28,943 nt of DNA from an uncultured Burkholderiales bacterium. Lineage in GTDB: Bacteria > Pseudomonadota > Gammaproteobacteria > Burkholderiales > Thiobacillaceae. This document shows, one piece after another, positions 15,859 to 22,504 of this stretch; within the stretch, counting starts at the first letter, position 1, and every line of letters starts with the position of its first letter. The position numbers were made by a program, and so were the translations under genes. The notes beneath the pieces were generated by a model. That model was given only the letters and a program-made list of their open reading frames with translations, was not told the origin of the DNA and made no database searches. The stretch lies in the NCBI GenBank assembly GCA_937925755.1, contig CALAMX010000144.1:1-28943 (forward strand), written 5' to 3'.

Positions 15859-17556
15859 TCACACTTCGTAACCAATGCGCATGGCCTCCTGCAGCGTCGT
15901 CAGGCCGGCTGCAGCTTGGCGCAAAGCCTGGTGGCCCAGGCTGCGCCCCGCCAAGGCAGCCTGCGCTGCCTGCAAAAAGGTCTTCGGGTCGTCATGATTG
16001 GCCGCCAAGGCCAGCTCCGGCGTCATCTCCAGTAGTTCGTGTACGGCCAGCCGGCCCTGATAGCCGGTGTGGTGACAGTGGGTGCAACCGGTACCGATAC
16101 GCCAGTCCTGATGGTCCTGATGGCCCATGGCGGCGATCCATTGCCGCTCGGTCGGCGTCGGCGTGTATGGTCGCGCGCAATATGGGCAGACACGACGCAC
16201 CAGGCGCTGGGCAAGTACGGCTTGCAAGGCGGTGGCTACCATGAAGCGCGGCGTTCCCATGTCGATAAGCCGCACGGGGGTACTGGACGCGTCGTTGGTA
16301 TGCAGGGTGGAAAAGACCAAATGCCCCGTGATGGCGGCGCGCAAGCCGATCTGCGCCGTCTCCGCGTCGCGCATCTCGCCCACCAGTATCACGTCGGGGT
16401 CTTGACGCAGGATGGAACGTAAAGCGCGGGCAAAGGTCAAGTCGATCTTGTCGTTGATTTGCACCTGCATCACCCCGGGCAGGCGGTATTCCACGGGGTC
16501 TTCGACCGTGATGATCTTGCGCTCGAGACTGTTGAGGCTTGCCAGCGAAGCATACAGCGTAGTGGTCTTGCCGCTACCGGTGGGGCCGGTGACCAGGATG
16601 AGGCCATGCGGGCGGGCTATGATGCGCCGATAGCGCTCTAGGACGTCGGCCGGCATGTCAAGGCGGTCGAGATCGAGTAGTGATGCGTCATAGTTGAGCA
16701 GGCGCATGACGATCGATTCGCCGTATTGCGTGGGCAAGATCGAAAGCCTCACGTCCAGCGATTTGTCCTTCACCTTGATCTGAAAGCGCCCATCCTGCGG
16801 TAGGCGCTTTTCTGAAATGTCGAGACCTGAGACGATTTTCAGGCGCATGGCGATCGCCTGGGTTACGGTCAGTTCGGCCTCAGCCTGTGCGTGCAGCACC
16901 CCATCAATCCGCAGCCGAATGACCAGCTTCTTCTCTTGTGGCTCGATGTGGATGTCCGAGGCGCGTGCCTGAACCGCATCCTCGAAGATCGTCTGGATGA
17001 GCCGTACCACTGGCGCGTCGGGCGCGCCCGCCTCCACCTGCATCCATTCGAGAAAAGTCCCCTGCTCGTCTTTCAGCGATTGCTCGATGGCCCGCGCATA
17101 GTTGTGGATCTCATCCGTCTGCCGATACAGCCGGTCGAAAGCAGACAGCAGATCGCTCTCGGTGACTATGGCGATCTGCAGTTCGCGTTGCGTCAAGCGC
17201 ACCGCCTCGTCGTAGGCATACAGGTCGTCTGGATCGGCCATGCCCAGGAGCAGTCGCCCATCCCTGAGCAAGGCGATGGGCAGGATCCGCAGCCGTCGCG
17301 CATACTGTTCGGGCAGCAGGCGCAGGACGTCGGGATCGATCTCGGTCTGTTTCAGATCGATGAAAGGCAGGCCGAGTTGATCAGCGAGGGCACGGGCGAT
17401 GGCCTCCTCGCTGACCAGCATAGAGTCGATCAGGATGCGCCCAAGGCGGCGGCCTGTCCTTTTCTGTTCTTGCAGGGCGCTTTCCAAAACCGCTTGTGAG
17501 ATGAGACCCGCCTTGACCAGGAGGTCACCCAGGCGAACGCGTTGCGACCTGGCCAT
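15859..17556 (-). CDS. mshE: MshE: pilus assembly ATPase with c-di-GMP-binding MshEN domain
   Basis: This GspE-family hexameric ATPase powers pilus extension. From ATG 17556 it is 565 residues; the frame allows 15 more (ATG 17601), but homology begins at RVRLGDLL and GAGGAG lies upstream of 17556. The N-terminus carries two MshEN motifs: R8-L9-G10 to Q31, then five residues, then R37-L38-G39 to Q60. Motif one fits the family pattern throughout; motif two deviates only in a Met for Gly and an Ile for Leu. The ATPase part has Walker A GPTGSGKTTT, an Asp box, Walker B ILVGEMRD and the His box GHLVFSTLHTND. Four Zn-type cysteines (CPYC, CTHC) follow. Known biology of the MshEN family predicts that c-di-GMP switches pilus assembly. 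It is the first gene of the operon. Confidence 0.92.
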   Translation of the reverse strand: MARSQRVRLGDLLVKAGLISQAVLESALQEQKRTGRRLGRILIDSMLVSEEAIARALADQLGLPFIDLKQTEIDPDVLRLLPEQYARRLRILPIALLRDGRLLLGMADPDDLYAYDEAVRLTQRELQIAIVTESDLLSAFDRLYRQTDEIHNYARAIEQSLKDEQGTFLEWMQVEAGAPDAPVVRLIQTIFEDAVQARASDIHIEPQEKKLVIRLRIDGVLHAQAEAELTVTQAIAMRLKIVSGLDISEKRLPQDGRFQIKVKDKSLDVRLSILPTQYGESIVMRLLNYDASLLDLDRLDMPADVLERYRRIIARPHGLILVTGPTGSGKTTTLYASLASLNSLERKIITVEDPVEYRLPGVMQVQINDKIDLTFARALRSILRQDPDVILVGEMRDAETAQIGLRAAITGHLVFSTLHTNDASSTPVRLIDMGTPRFMVATALQAVLAQRLVRRVCPYCARPYTPTPTERQWIAAMGHQDHQDWRIGTGCTHCHHTGYQGRLAVHELLEMTPELALAANHDDPKTFLQAAQAALAGRSLGHQALRQAAAGLTTLQEAMRIGYEV

Positions 17557-17704
17557 ACGATTGGCTTCCACTCCTCTATCCCGAAGTAACGCTACAGCCA
17601 TCGTTATCGGCCGCGGACGCCCAATACTTGATGCTTGATGCGCCGAAGCGGGACACCTATGAAAAGAACGCGCCCCGATGGCCAGTTCTCATCGTCCGGC
17701 GAAC

Positions 17705-17795
17705 AGCGTTGCTGGCCGCAAGGAGGTTGGGCGTAAGGCGCAAAGGGACGCGCCCATAGCGGCGCCTTGGCGACACCCAACGACCCAGCGACGCT
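17705..17795. repeat. Nested inverted repeat upstream of mshE
   Basis: Three nested stems are visible: AGCGTTGCTGG (17705-17715) with CCAGCGACGCT (17785-17795), 11 bp with one T-G pair; GTTGGG (17726-17731) with CCCAAC (17776-17781); and AAGGCGC (17735-17741) with GCGCCTT (17762-17768). The right arm overlaps the candidate -10 of the msh promoter, so the rest would lie in the mRNA leader. The outer arm is shared with the inverted repeat at 6447-6520. Confidence 0.65.
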
Positions 17796-17820
17796 ATAGT
17801 GCGCACACGAATGAAATCAA
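17793..17820 (-). promoter_or_regulatory. Candidate sigma-70 promoter of the msh operon
   Basis: Read leftward, TTGATT (17820-17815) and TATAGC (17798-17793) are spaced by 16 bp; each matches four of six consensus bases. It is the only reasonable pair in the 300 bp ahead of mshE and would give a leader of about 230 bases containing the nested inverted repeat. Confidence 0.4.
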
Positions 17821-17857
17821 GCCACAGGTCGGGGCAGAATGAACTCGTCTTCTGTCT

Positions 17858-18415
17858 TCAGAAATGCACGCTCACCGGCTGAGCATTGCACGCCTCACCG
17901 GGAGCGGCGGGAACCTCGAAGACGCTGAAACACATGGCGGCCAAGTCGGCGAGGATGTAGGTTGGACGCGCGCCGACGCCGCCCACCGTGCCGGGGTTGA
18001 TGAGAAAGGTCATGCCGCCTTTGACGTTTTCCACTCTACGCACGCTGGCGCGGTGGTCGTGGCCGCAGCAGACGAGGTCGTAGTCGCCGGTGAGCGCCAT
18101 GGCGGCCGCATAGTGGGGATAGTGGACCATGAAGATGCTGCGACCGGCCAGGTGCACCACGGCATCCTGGCCGTGATAGCGCACGACGCTGTCCGGCTCG
18201 TGGGCGAGCTTGTTCAGGGCGTAGAGGTCACCGGTGTTGTTGCCGTGGATGACGTGCACCGGCAAGGCGAATTTCTTCAGCACCCGCAGGGTGGTGGGCG
18301 CCACCACGTCGCCGCAGTGCAAGACGGCCTTAGCACCGCGCGCCTTGGCGTCCTCGACGGCATGCTCCAGCAGCCGCCGGTTGTCGTGCGAGTCGGAGAG
18401 GATGCAGATCAACAT
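17858..18415 (-). CDS. YfcE/MJ0936-family metallophosphoesterase
   Basis: This 185-residue cytoplasmic enzyme of the calcineurin-like fold has all five metal/phosphate motifs in order: DSH (residues 8-10, in SDSHDN), GD (in LHCGDVV), GNN (in VIHGNNTGD), H (in MVHYPHY) and GHDH (in VCCGHDHR). This small family hydrolyses phosphodiesters in vitro with Mn or similar ions; the natural substrate is usually unknown. It lies downstream of the pyrophosphatase gene on the same strand, 103 bp apart. No strong ribosome binding site precedes ATG 18415. Its stop is 301 bp before the chosen start of mshE, so it is not clearly part of the pilus operon. Confidence 0.88.
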   Translation of the reverse strand: MLICILSDSHDNRRLLEHAVEDAKARGAKAVLHCGDVVAPTTLRVLKKFALPVHVIHGNNTGDLYALNKLAHEPDSVVRYHGQDAVVHLAGRSIFMVHYPHYAAAMALTGDYDLVCCGHDHRASVRRVENVKGGMTFLINPGTVGGVGARPTYILADLAAMCFSVFEVPAAPGEACNAQPVSVHF

Positions 18416-18518
18416 GTCAGGTTACAGGCTGACAGATCACGGTAACAGGCGACTGCCCGCACCGCTTCGCGATGGGCAACCAGACGCTGCGACCTGTATC
18501 CTCTTGACCGTTACCCGC

Positions 18519-19067
18519 TCAGAACATCGGTTTCTCGGGGGCGTTGTTGTACATGGCGACGCTGTCGAGGATTTCTTTTTTGGCGGCCTCCGCCCCCTCC
18601 CAACCGACCACGCGCACCCATTTGCCTTCTTCCAGGTCCTTGTAGTGTTCGAAGAAATGGGCTATGCGCTCGAGCAGATCGGGCGGCATGTCCTCCGGCC
18701 CTCGGACGTGTGTCCAATGCCGGGTGAGCTTGTCGATCGGCACCGCCAGCACCTTGGCGTCGTCGCCGGACTCGTCGGTCATACGCAGCAGGGCGACAGG
18801 TCGGCAGCGAACGACCGAACCGGAAATGAGGGGGATCGGGGTCGCGACCAGCACATCGCACGGGTCGCCGTCTTTGGACAGGGTGTGCGGGATGTAGCCA
18901 TAGTTGCACGGATAGTGCATGGCCGTGCTCATGAAACGGTCGACGAACAAGGCGCCGGTCTCGTGGTCCACCTCGTACTTGACGGGGTCGGAGTGGGCGG
19001 GGATCTCGATGATGACGTTGATGTCGTTGGGCACATCGCGCCCAGAGTTCACCCGGTCTAGGTTCAT
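18519..19067 (-). CDS. ppa: Inorganic pyrophosphatase (family I)
   Basis: This 182-residue soluble enzyme splits pyrophosphate to phosphate and so pulls biosynthetic reactions forward; in organisms that activate sulfate or make ATP from APS it also controls the pyrophosphate pool. The family signature DGDPCDVLV is complete, and further active-site parts are visible (KYEVD near 40, YPCNYGYIPHT near 62-72, KDLEEGKWVRV near the C-terminus). I chose ATG 19067; a GTG at 19097 is in frame, but that lies between the -10 and the ATG of a good promoter. It is divergent from the DUF3579 gene and followed by the phosphoesterase gene. Confidence 0.95.
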   Translation of the reverse strand: MNLDRVNSGRDVPNDINVIIEIPAHSDPVKYEVDHETGALFVDRFMSTAMHYPCNYGYIPHTLSKDGDPCDVLVATPIPLISGSVVRCRPVALLRMTDESGDDAKVLAVPIDKLTRHWTHVRGPEDMPPDLLERIAHFFEHYKDLEEGKWVRVVGWEGAEAAKKEILDSVAMYNNAPEKPMF

Positions 19068-19100
19068 AGCTCGGTCTGTCCCAAAATGTTCAATCACCCG

Positions 19101-19129
19101 ATTATAGCGGTCGCGGCTCCTCCCGTCAG
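19101..19129 (-). promoter_or_regulatory. Predicted promoter of ppa
   Basis: Read leftward, CTGACG (19129-19124) and a perfect TATAAT (19106-19101) are spaced by 17 bp. A start about seven bases downstream would give a leader of about 27 bases to the ATG at 19067, which supports that start over the upstream GTG. Confidence 0.65.
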
Positions 19130-19176
19130 ACCCACTTGTGGCATGATTGCGCCCGCAGCATCACACGAGTCCACCC

Positions 19177-19464
19177 ATGCACGAATACCAAGAGATCGTC
19201 ATCTGTGGCGAAACGAATACCGGACGCAAGTTCAGGCCCAGCGACTGGGCCGAACGTCTGAGTGGCCTATTCGCGACGATGGATCCGAACAACCGGACTC
19301 ACTATTCCCCCTATGTCTATCCCGTGCGGCGAGGCGGCCTAGCCTGTGTGGTCGTGAACAGGGCCCTGGAGACCCAAGACCCCATGGCATTCGAGTTCCT
19401 GATGAATTTCGCCCGCGACAACGATCTCAAGATGGTCGAGGGCAGGAGGACTGCGCGGGGGTGA
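19177..19464 (+). CDS. DUF3579 family protein
   Basis: This 95-residue small protein matches DUF3579, a family found mainly in Betaproteobacteria. The conserved blocks are RKFRPSDWAERLSG (about residues 18-31), YSPYVYPV, the CVVVNRALE segment and the C-terminal NFARDNDLKMVE. No function is known to me and no catalytic motif, signal peptide or membrane helix is visible. ATG 19177 is preferred; TTG 19147 is an in-frame option without support. It stands alone between divergent ppa and convergent rpsT. Confidence 0.85.
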   Translation: MHEYQEIVICGETNTGRKFRPSDWAERLSGLFATMDPNNRTHYSPYVYPVRRGGLACVVVNRALETQDPMAFEFLMNFARDNDLKMVEGRRTARG

Positions 19465-19513
19465 CCGGCGCGTCGGGAAAACGCAGCCGCCACCGGATAG
19501 ACCCTGACGCGTC

Positions 19514-19777
19514 TCAGGCCATTGCCTTGATGGCCGCGGCCAGACGGCTTTTGTGGCGGGCCGCCTTGTTCTTGTGCACGATGTCCTTGTCGGCGATGCT
19601 GTCGATCACGCGCATAGAGGCCTGGAAAATGGTCTGAGCAGCGGTCTTGTCGCCAGTGGCGATGGCCTTGCGGACCTTTTTCACCGCGGTACGGTATTTC
19701 GAGCGCAGCGCCATGTTGTGTAGACGCCGCTTGGCGCTTTGCCGGGCGCGCTTCCTCGCCTGGGCGCTGTTGGCCAT
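19514..19777 (-). CDS. rpsT: Small-subunit ribosomal protein S20
   Basis: This 87-residue, very basic protein has the S20 pattern: MANSAQARKRARQSAKRR at the start, then LRSKYRTAVKKVRKAI and the C-terminal NKAARHKSRLAAAIKAM. S20 binds 16S rRNA early in 30S assembly. GAGGAG lies about nine bases before ATG 19777. It is a single-gene unit, divergent from murJ, in the gene order usual for Betaproteobacteria. Confidence 0.97.
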   Translation of the reverse strand: MANSAQARKRARQSAKRRLHNMALRSKYRTAVKKVRKAIATGDKTAAQTIFQASMRVIDSIADKDIVHKNKAARHKSRLAAAIKAMA

Positions 19778-19809
19778 GCGTCAACTCCTCAGTAAAGGTC
19801 AAAAAAAGT

Positions 19810-19838
19810 ATATTAACCACCCCCGCCGTAGCTGACAA
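19810..19838 (-). promoter_or_regulatory. Predicted promoter of rpsT
   Basis: Read leftward, TTGTCA (19838-19833, five of six consensus bases) and TAATAT (19815-19810) are spaced by 17 bp. A run of seven T residues follows the -10 on the transcribed sequence side, and the predicted start lies about 25 bases before the ATG. Confidence 0.6.
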
Positions 19839-19883
19839 GGCCCGCGGCCCCCACCAAGCCAAGCAAACCCGCTGCTTATCAGC

Positions 19884-21419
19884 ATGAACCTGCTCAAGGC
19901 CCTCGCCTCGGTCAGCGCCATGACCCTCCTTTCGCGCATCTTGGGCTTTGCCCGCGATGCGATCATCGCTCGAGCCTTTGGCGCGGGGGCGATGACCGAC
20001 GCCTTTTTCGTCGCCTTCAAACTACCCAACCTATTGCGGCGGCTGTTCGCAGAGGGGGCCTTCTCCCAGGCCTTCGTGCCCGTGCTGGCCGAGTACAAGA
20101 ACCGGCGCGGCGAGGCACAGACGCGCCTGCTGGTCAATCGGGTGGCCAGCGTGTTGTTCGTGGCGCTCGCGGTGGTCGCCCTGCTCGGGGTGATCGGCGC
20201 GCCGCTCATCGTGCTCGTCTCCGCCCCGGGTTTCCTCAGCCGGCCCGAGAAGTTCGCACTGACGGTGGAGCTCACCCGCATCGTCTTCCCCTACATCCTG
20301 TTCATCTCGCTAACCGCCTTGGCAGCGGGCGTCCTCAACACCTATGGCCGCTTCATGCTGCCGGCCTTCACACCGGTGTTGCTGAATGTGGCGATGATCG
20401 CCGCCGCGTTGTTCGCCGCGCCCTGGTTCGATCCGCCCGTGCTGGCGCTCGCCTGGGGGGCGTTTCTCGGCGGCATCCTGCAGTTGGCCTTCCAGTTCGC
20501 TGGGCTCAAGCGCCTGGGTGTGCTGCCGCGCTGGGACTTCGACCCGCGCGACGAGGGGGTGCGCCGCATCCTCAAGCTGATGGCCCCGGCCGCCCTGGGG
20601 GTATCCATCGCTCAGGTCTCGCTGCTGATCAATACCCTGTTCGCCTCCTTCCTCACCACCGGCAGTGTGTCCTGGCTCTACTATGCGGACCGGCTGATGG
20701 AATTCCCCACAGGCATGCTAGGGGTGGCGCTGGGGACGATCCTGCTACCCTCGCTCGCCAAACACTACGCCGACGACGACCCCGGCGAGTACTCCAAACT
20801 GCTCGACTGGGGGTTGCGCATGACCTTGTTGCTCGCCGCACCGGCCGCGGTGGGACTGGGGGTGCTGGCTGTGCCGCTGATCACCACCCTGTTTCACTAC
20901 GGCGAGTTCACCCCGCACGATGTGGCGATGACACGACAAGCGCTGGTGGCCTACAGCGTGGGACTGCTCGGCCTGATCCTGATCAAGGTGTTGGCACCGG
21001 GCTTTTATGCCCGCCAGGACATCCGCACGCCGGTGAAGATCGCCATCTTGACCCTGCTCGCCACGCAGGCGATGAACCTGATGTTCATCTGGCCGCTCAA
21101 GCACGCTGGATTGGCGCTCGCCATCGGTCTGGGCGCCTGCCTCAATGCCGCCGCGCTGTTCCACAAGCTGCGCCGCCAGGGGATCTACCGACCGCAGCCC
21201 GGCTGGCCGGCCTTCCTGGCCAAGCTAACCACCGCCCTGCTGGTCATGGGGGTATTCCTCGCGTGTGCCATGGGCGCGAGTGAGACCTGGCTTGCCTATC
21301 GTGCGATCGAACGCGTCCTCCATTTGACGGTCCTTGTGGCATGCGGCGCGGGGCTCTATTTTCTGACCCTGTGGCTGCTCGGCGTGCGGTTGGCCGACTT
21401 TCGCCGCCGCGCGGCATAG
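19884..21419 (+). CDS. murJ: MurJ lipid II flippase
   Basis: This 511-residue polytopic inner-membrane protein of the MOP superfamily has about 13-14 hydrophobic helices. It moves the peptidoglycan precursor lipid II across the membrane. Diagnostic segments are TLLSRILGFARDAIIARAFG at the start, AFKLPNLLRRLFAEGAFSQAFVPV (about 46-69) and the LYYADRLMEFPTGMLGVALGT block in the middle. Length fits the family. It is the first gene of the plus-strand run; no obvious ribosome binding site precedes ATG 19884. ribF follows 53 bp downstream. Confidence 0.95.
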   Translation: MNLLKALASVSAMTLLSRILGFARDAIIARAFGAGAMTDAFFVAFKLPNLLRRLFAEGAFSQAFVPVLAEYKNRRGEAQTRLLVNRVASVLFVALAVVALLGVIGAPLIVLVSAPGFLSRPEKFALTVELTRIVFPYILFISLTALAAGVLNTYGRFMLPAFTPVLLNVAMIAAALFAAPWFDPPVLALAWGAFLGGILQLAFQFAGLKRLGVLPRWDFDPRDEGVRRILKLMAPAALGVSIAQVSLLINTLFASFLTTGSVSWLYYADRLMEFPTGMLGVALGTILLPSLAKHYADDDPGEYSKLLDWGLRMTLLLAAPAAVGLGVLAVPLITTLFHYGEFTPHDVAMTRQALVAYSVGLLGLILIKVLAPGFYARQDIRTPVKIAILTLLATQAMNLMFIWPLKHAGLALAIGLGACLNAAALFHKLRRQGIYRPQPGWPAFLAKLTTALLVMGVFLACAMGASETWLAYRAIERVLHLTVLVACGAGLYFLTLWLLGVRLADFRRRAA

Positions 21420-21472
21420 ACGCCCCTCGGCCGCTGGACTAAACTTTCAGGTTTTTCAAGCAGATAACTAGC

Positions 21473-22393
21473 ATGCTCATCACCCACGGCTGGCCCCGCG
21501 CGCAGCGCCCGAATGCGGTGACCATCGGCAACTTCGATGGCGTGCATCTGGGCCACCAAGCCATGCTGGCTCGGCTTACGGCCCAGGCGGCGGCGGTGGG
21601 CGGGCTGCCCTGCGTGCTGACCTTCGAGCCACACCCGCGCGAGGTCTTCAACCCCGAGGCGGCACCCACACGGCTGACCAGCCTACGGGAAAAGCTAGAG
21701 ATCCTGCGCACCCTCGGGGTGGCACACGTGCACATCTGCCGCTTCACGCGCGATTTCGCCCAACTGAGCGCCGAGGACTTCGTGGCGCGCGTCTTGGTCG
21801 CGGGGTTGAAAGCACGCTACGTCCTGGTAGGCGACGATTTTCGCTTCGGTGCTCGGCGGGCCGGGGACTTCGCCTTGCTCGCCCGCCTTGGTGCCCAATA
21901 CGGCTACCAGGCCGAGGCCCTCCCCACCGTCGAGGCCGCGGGCCAGCGCGCCTCCAGCACGGCCGTGCGCGAGGCGCTGGCCGCCGGTGACATGGCCACC
22001 GCCGCCCAGCTTCTGGGCCGCCCCTATTCCATCTCTGGCCGGGTGGTGGGCGGCGACCGGCTGGGCCGCAGACTCGGCTGGCCCACCGCCAACATCCAGC
22101 TCAAGCACAACCGCCCGCCGCTCACGGGGATCTTCGCCGTGCGCGTGCAGGGTCTCGACCACCCGGATTGGCCAGGGGTCGCCAGCCTGGGCACGCGCCC
22201 CACGGTGCATGCCAACGGCAAGCCCACCCTGGAGGTACATCTGTTCGATTTCGACCGCGACATCTACCGAGCCCATCTGCGCGTGGAGTTCCTGCATAAG
22301 CTCAGGGACGAGGCGCGCTTTGCCAGCCTCGAGGCCCTCATCGCGCAGATCGAGCGTGATGTGGCGCAGGCGCGGGAGTTGCTCAATGTCTGA
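21473..22393 (+). CDS. ribF: Bifunctional riboflavin kinase / FAD synthetase
   Basis: This 306-residue enzyme makes FMN from riboflavin and then FAD. The N-terminal nucleotidyltransferase domain has the GNFDGVHLGHQ signature (about residues 17-27) and the STAVREAL segment. The C-terminal kinase domain has GRVVGGDRLGRRLGWPTANI, with the PTAN motif of riboflavin kinases, and the GVASLGTRPTV segment. It sits 53 bp after murJ and 111 bp before ileS, a common betaproteobacterial order. The operon supplies FAD used by flavoproteins such as those of the qmo cluster, but no direct link is implied. Confidence 0.95.
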   Translation: MLITHGWPRAQRPNAVTIGNFDGVHLGHQAMLARLTAQAAAVGGLPCVLTFEPHPREVFNPEAAPTRLTSLREKLEILRTLGVAHVHICRFTRDFAQLSAEDFVARVLVAGLKARYVLVGDDFRFGARRAGDFALLARLGAQYGYQAEALPTVEAAGQRASSTAVREALAAGDMATAAQLLGRPYSISGRVVGGDRLGRRLGWPTANIQLKHNRPPLTGIFAVRVQGLDHPDWPGVASLGTRPTVHANGKPTLEVHLFDFDRDIYRAHLRVEFLHKLRDEARFASLEALIAQIERDVAQARELLNV

Positions 22394-22504
22394 GTCGAAC
22401 CGCACTGCCCCAGGTGTCGGCGTTCGCCCAGGAGCCAGAGGGCAGCCGATGCCGTTCGCGCCAGTCCCATGCCACAAACGATCCTTGCCCGCTGAGTTCA
22501 TACC

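Noticed and set aside
17726..17781. GTTGGGC ... ACCCAAC, resembling integron attC core sites
   Set aside because: The two cores are in the opposite order to attC (which starts RYYYAAC and ends GTTRRRY) and no integrase or cassette is present.
21695..22501. 268-codon open frame on the minus strand
   Set aside because: Antisense to ribF; no motif.
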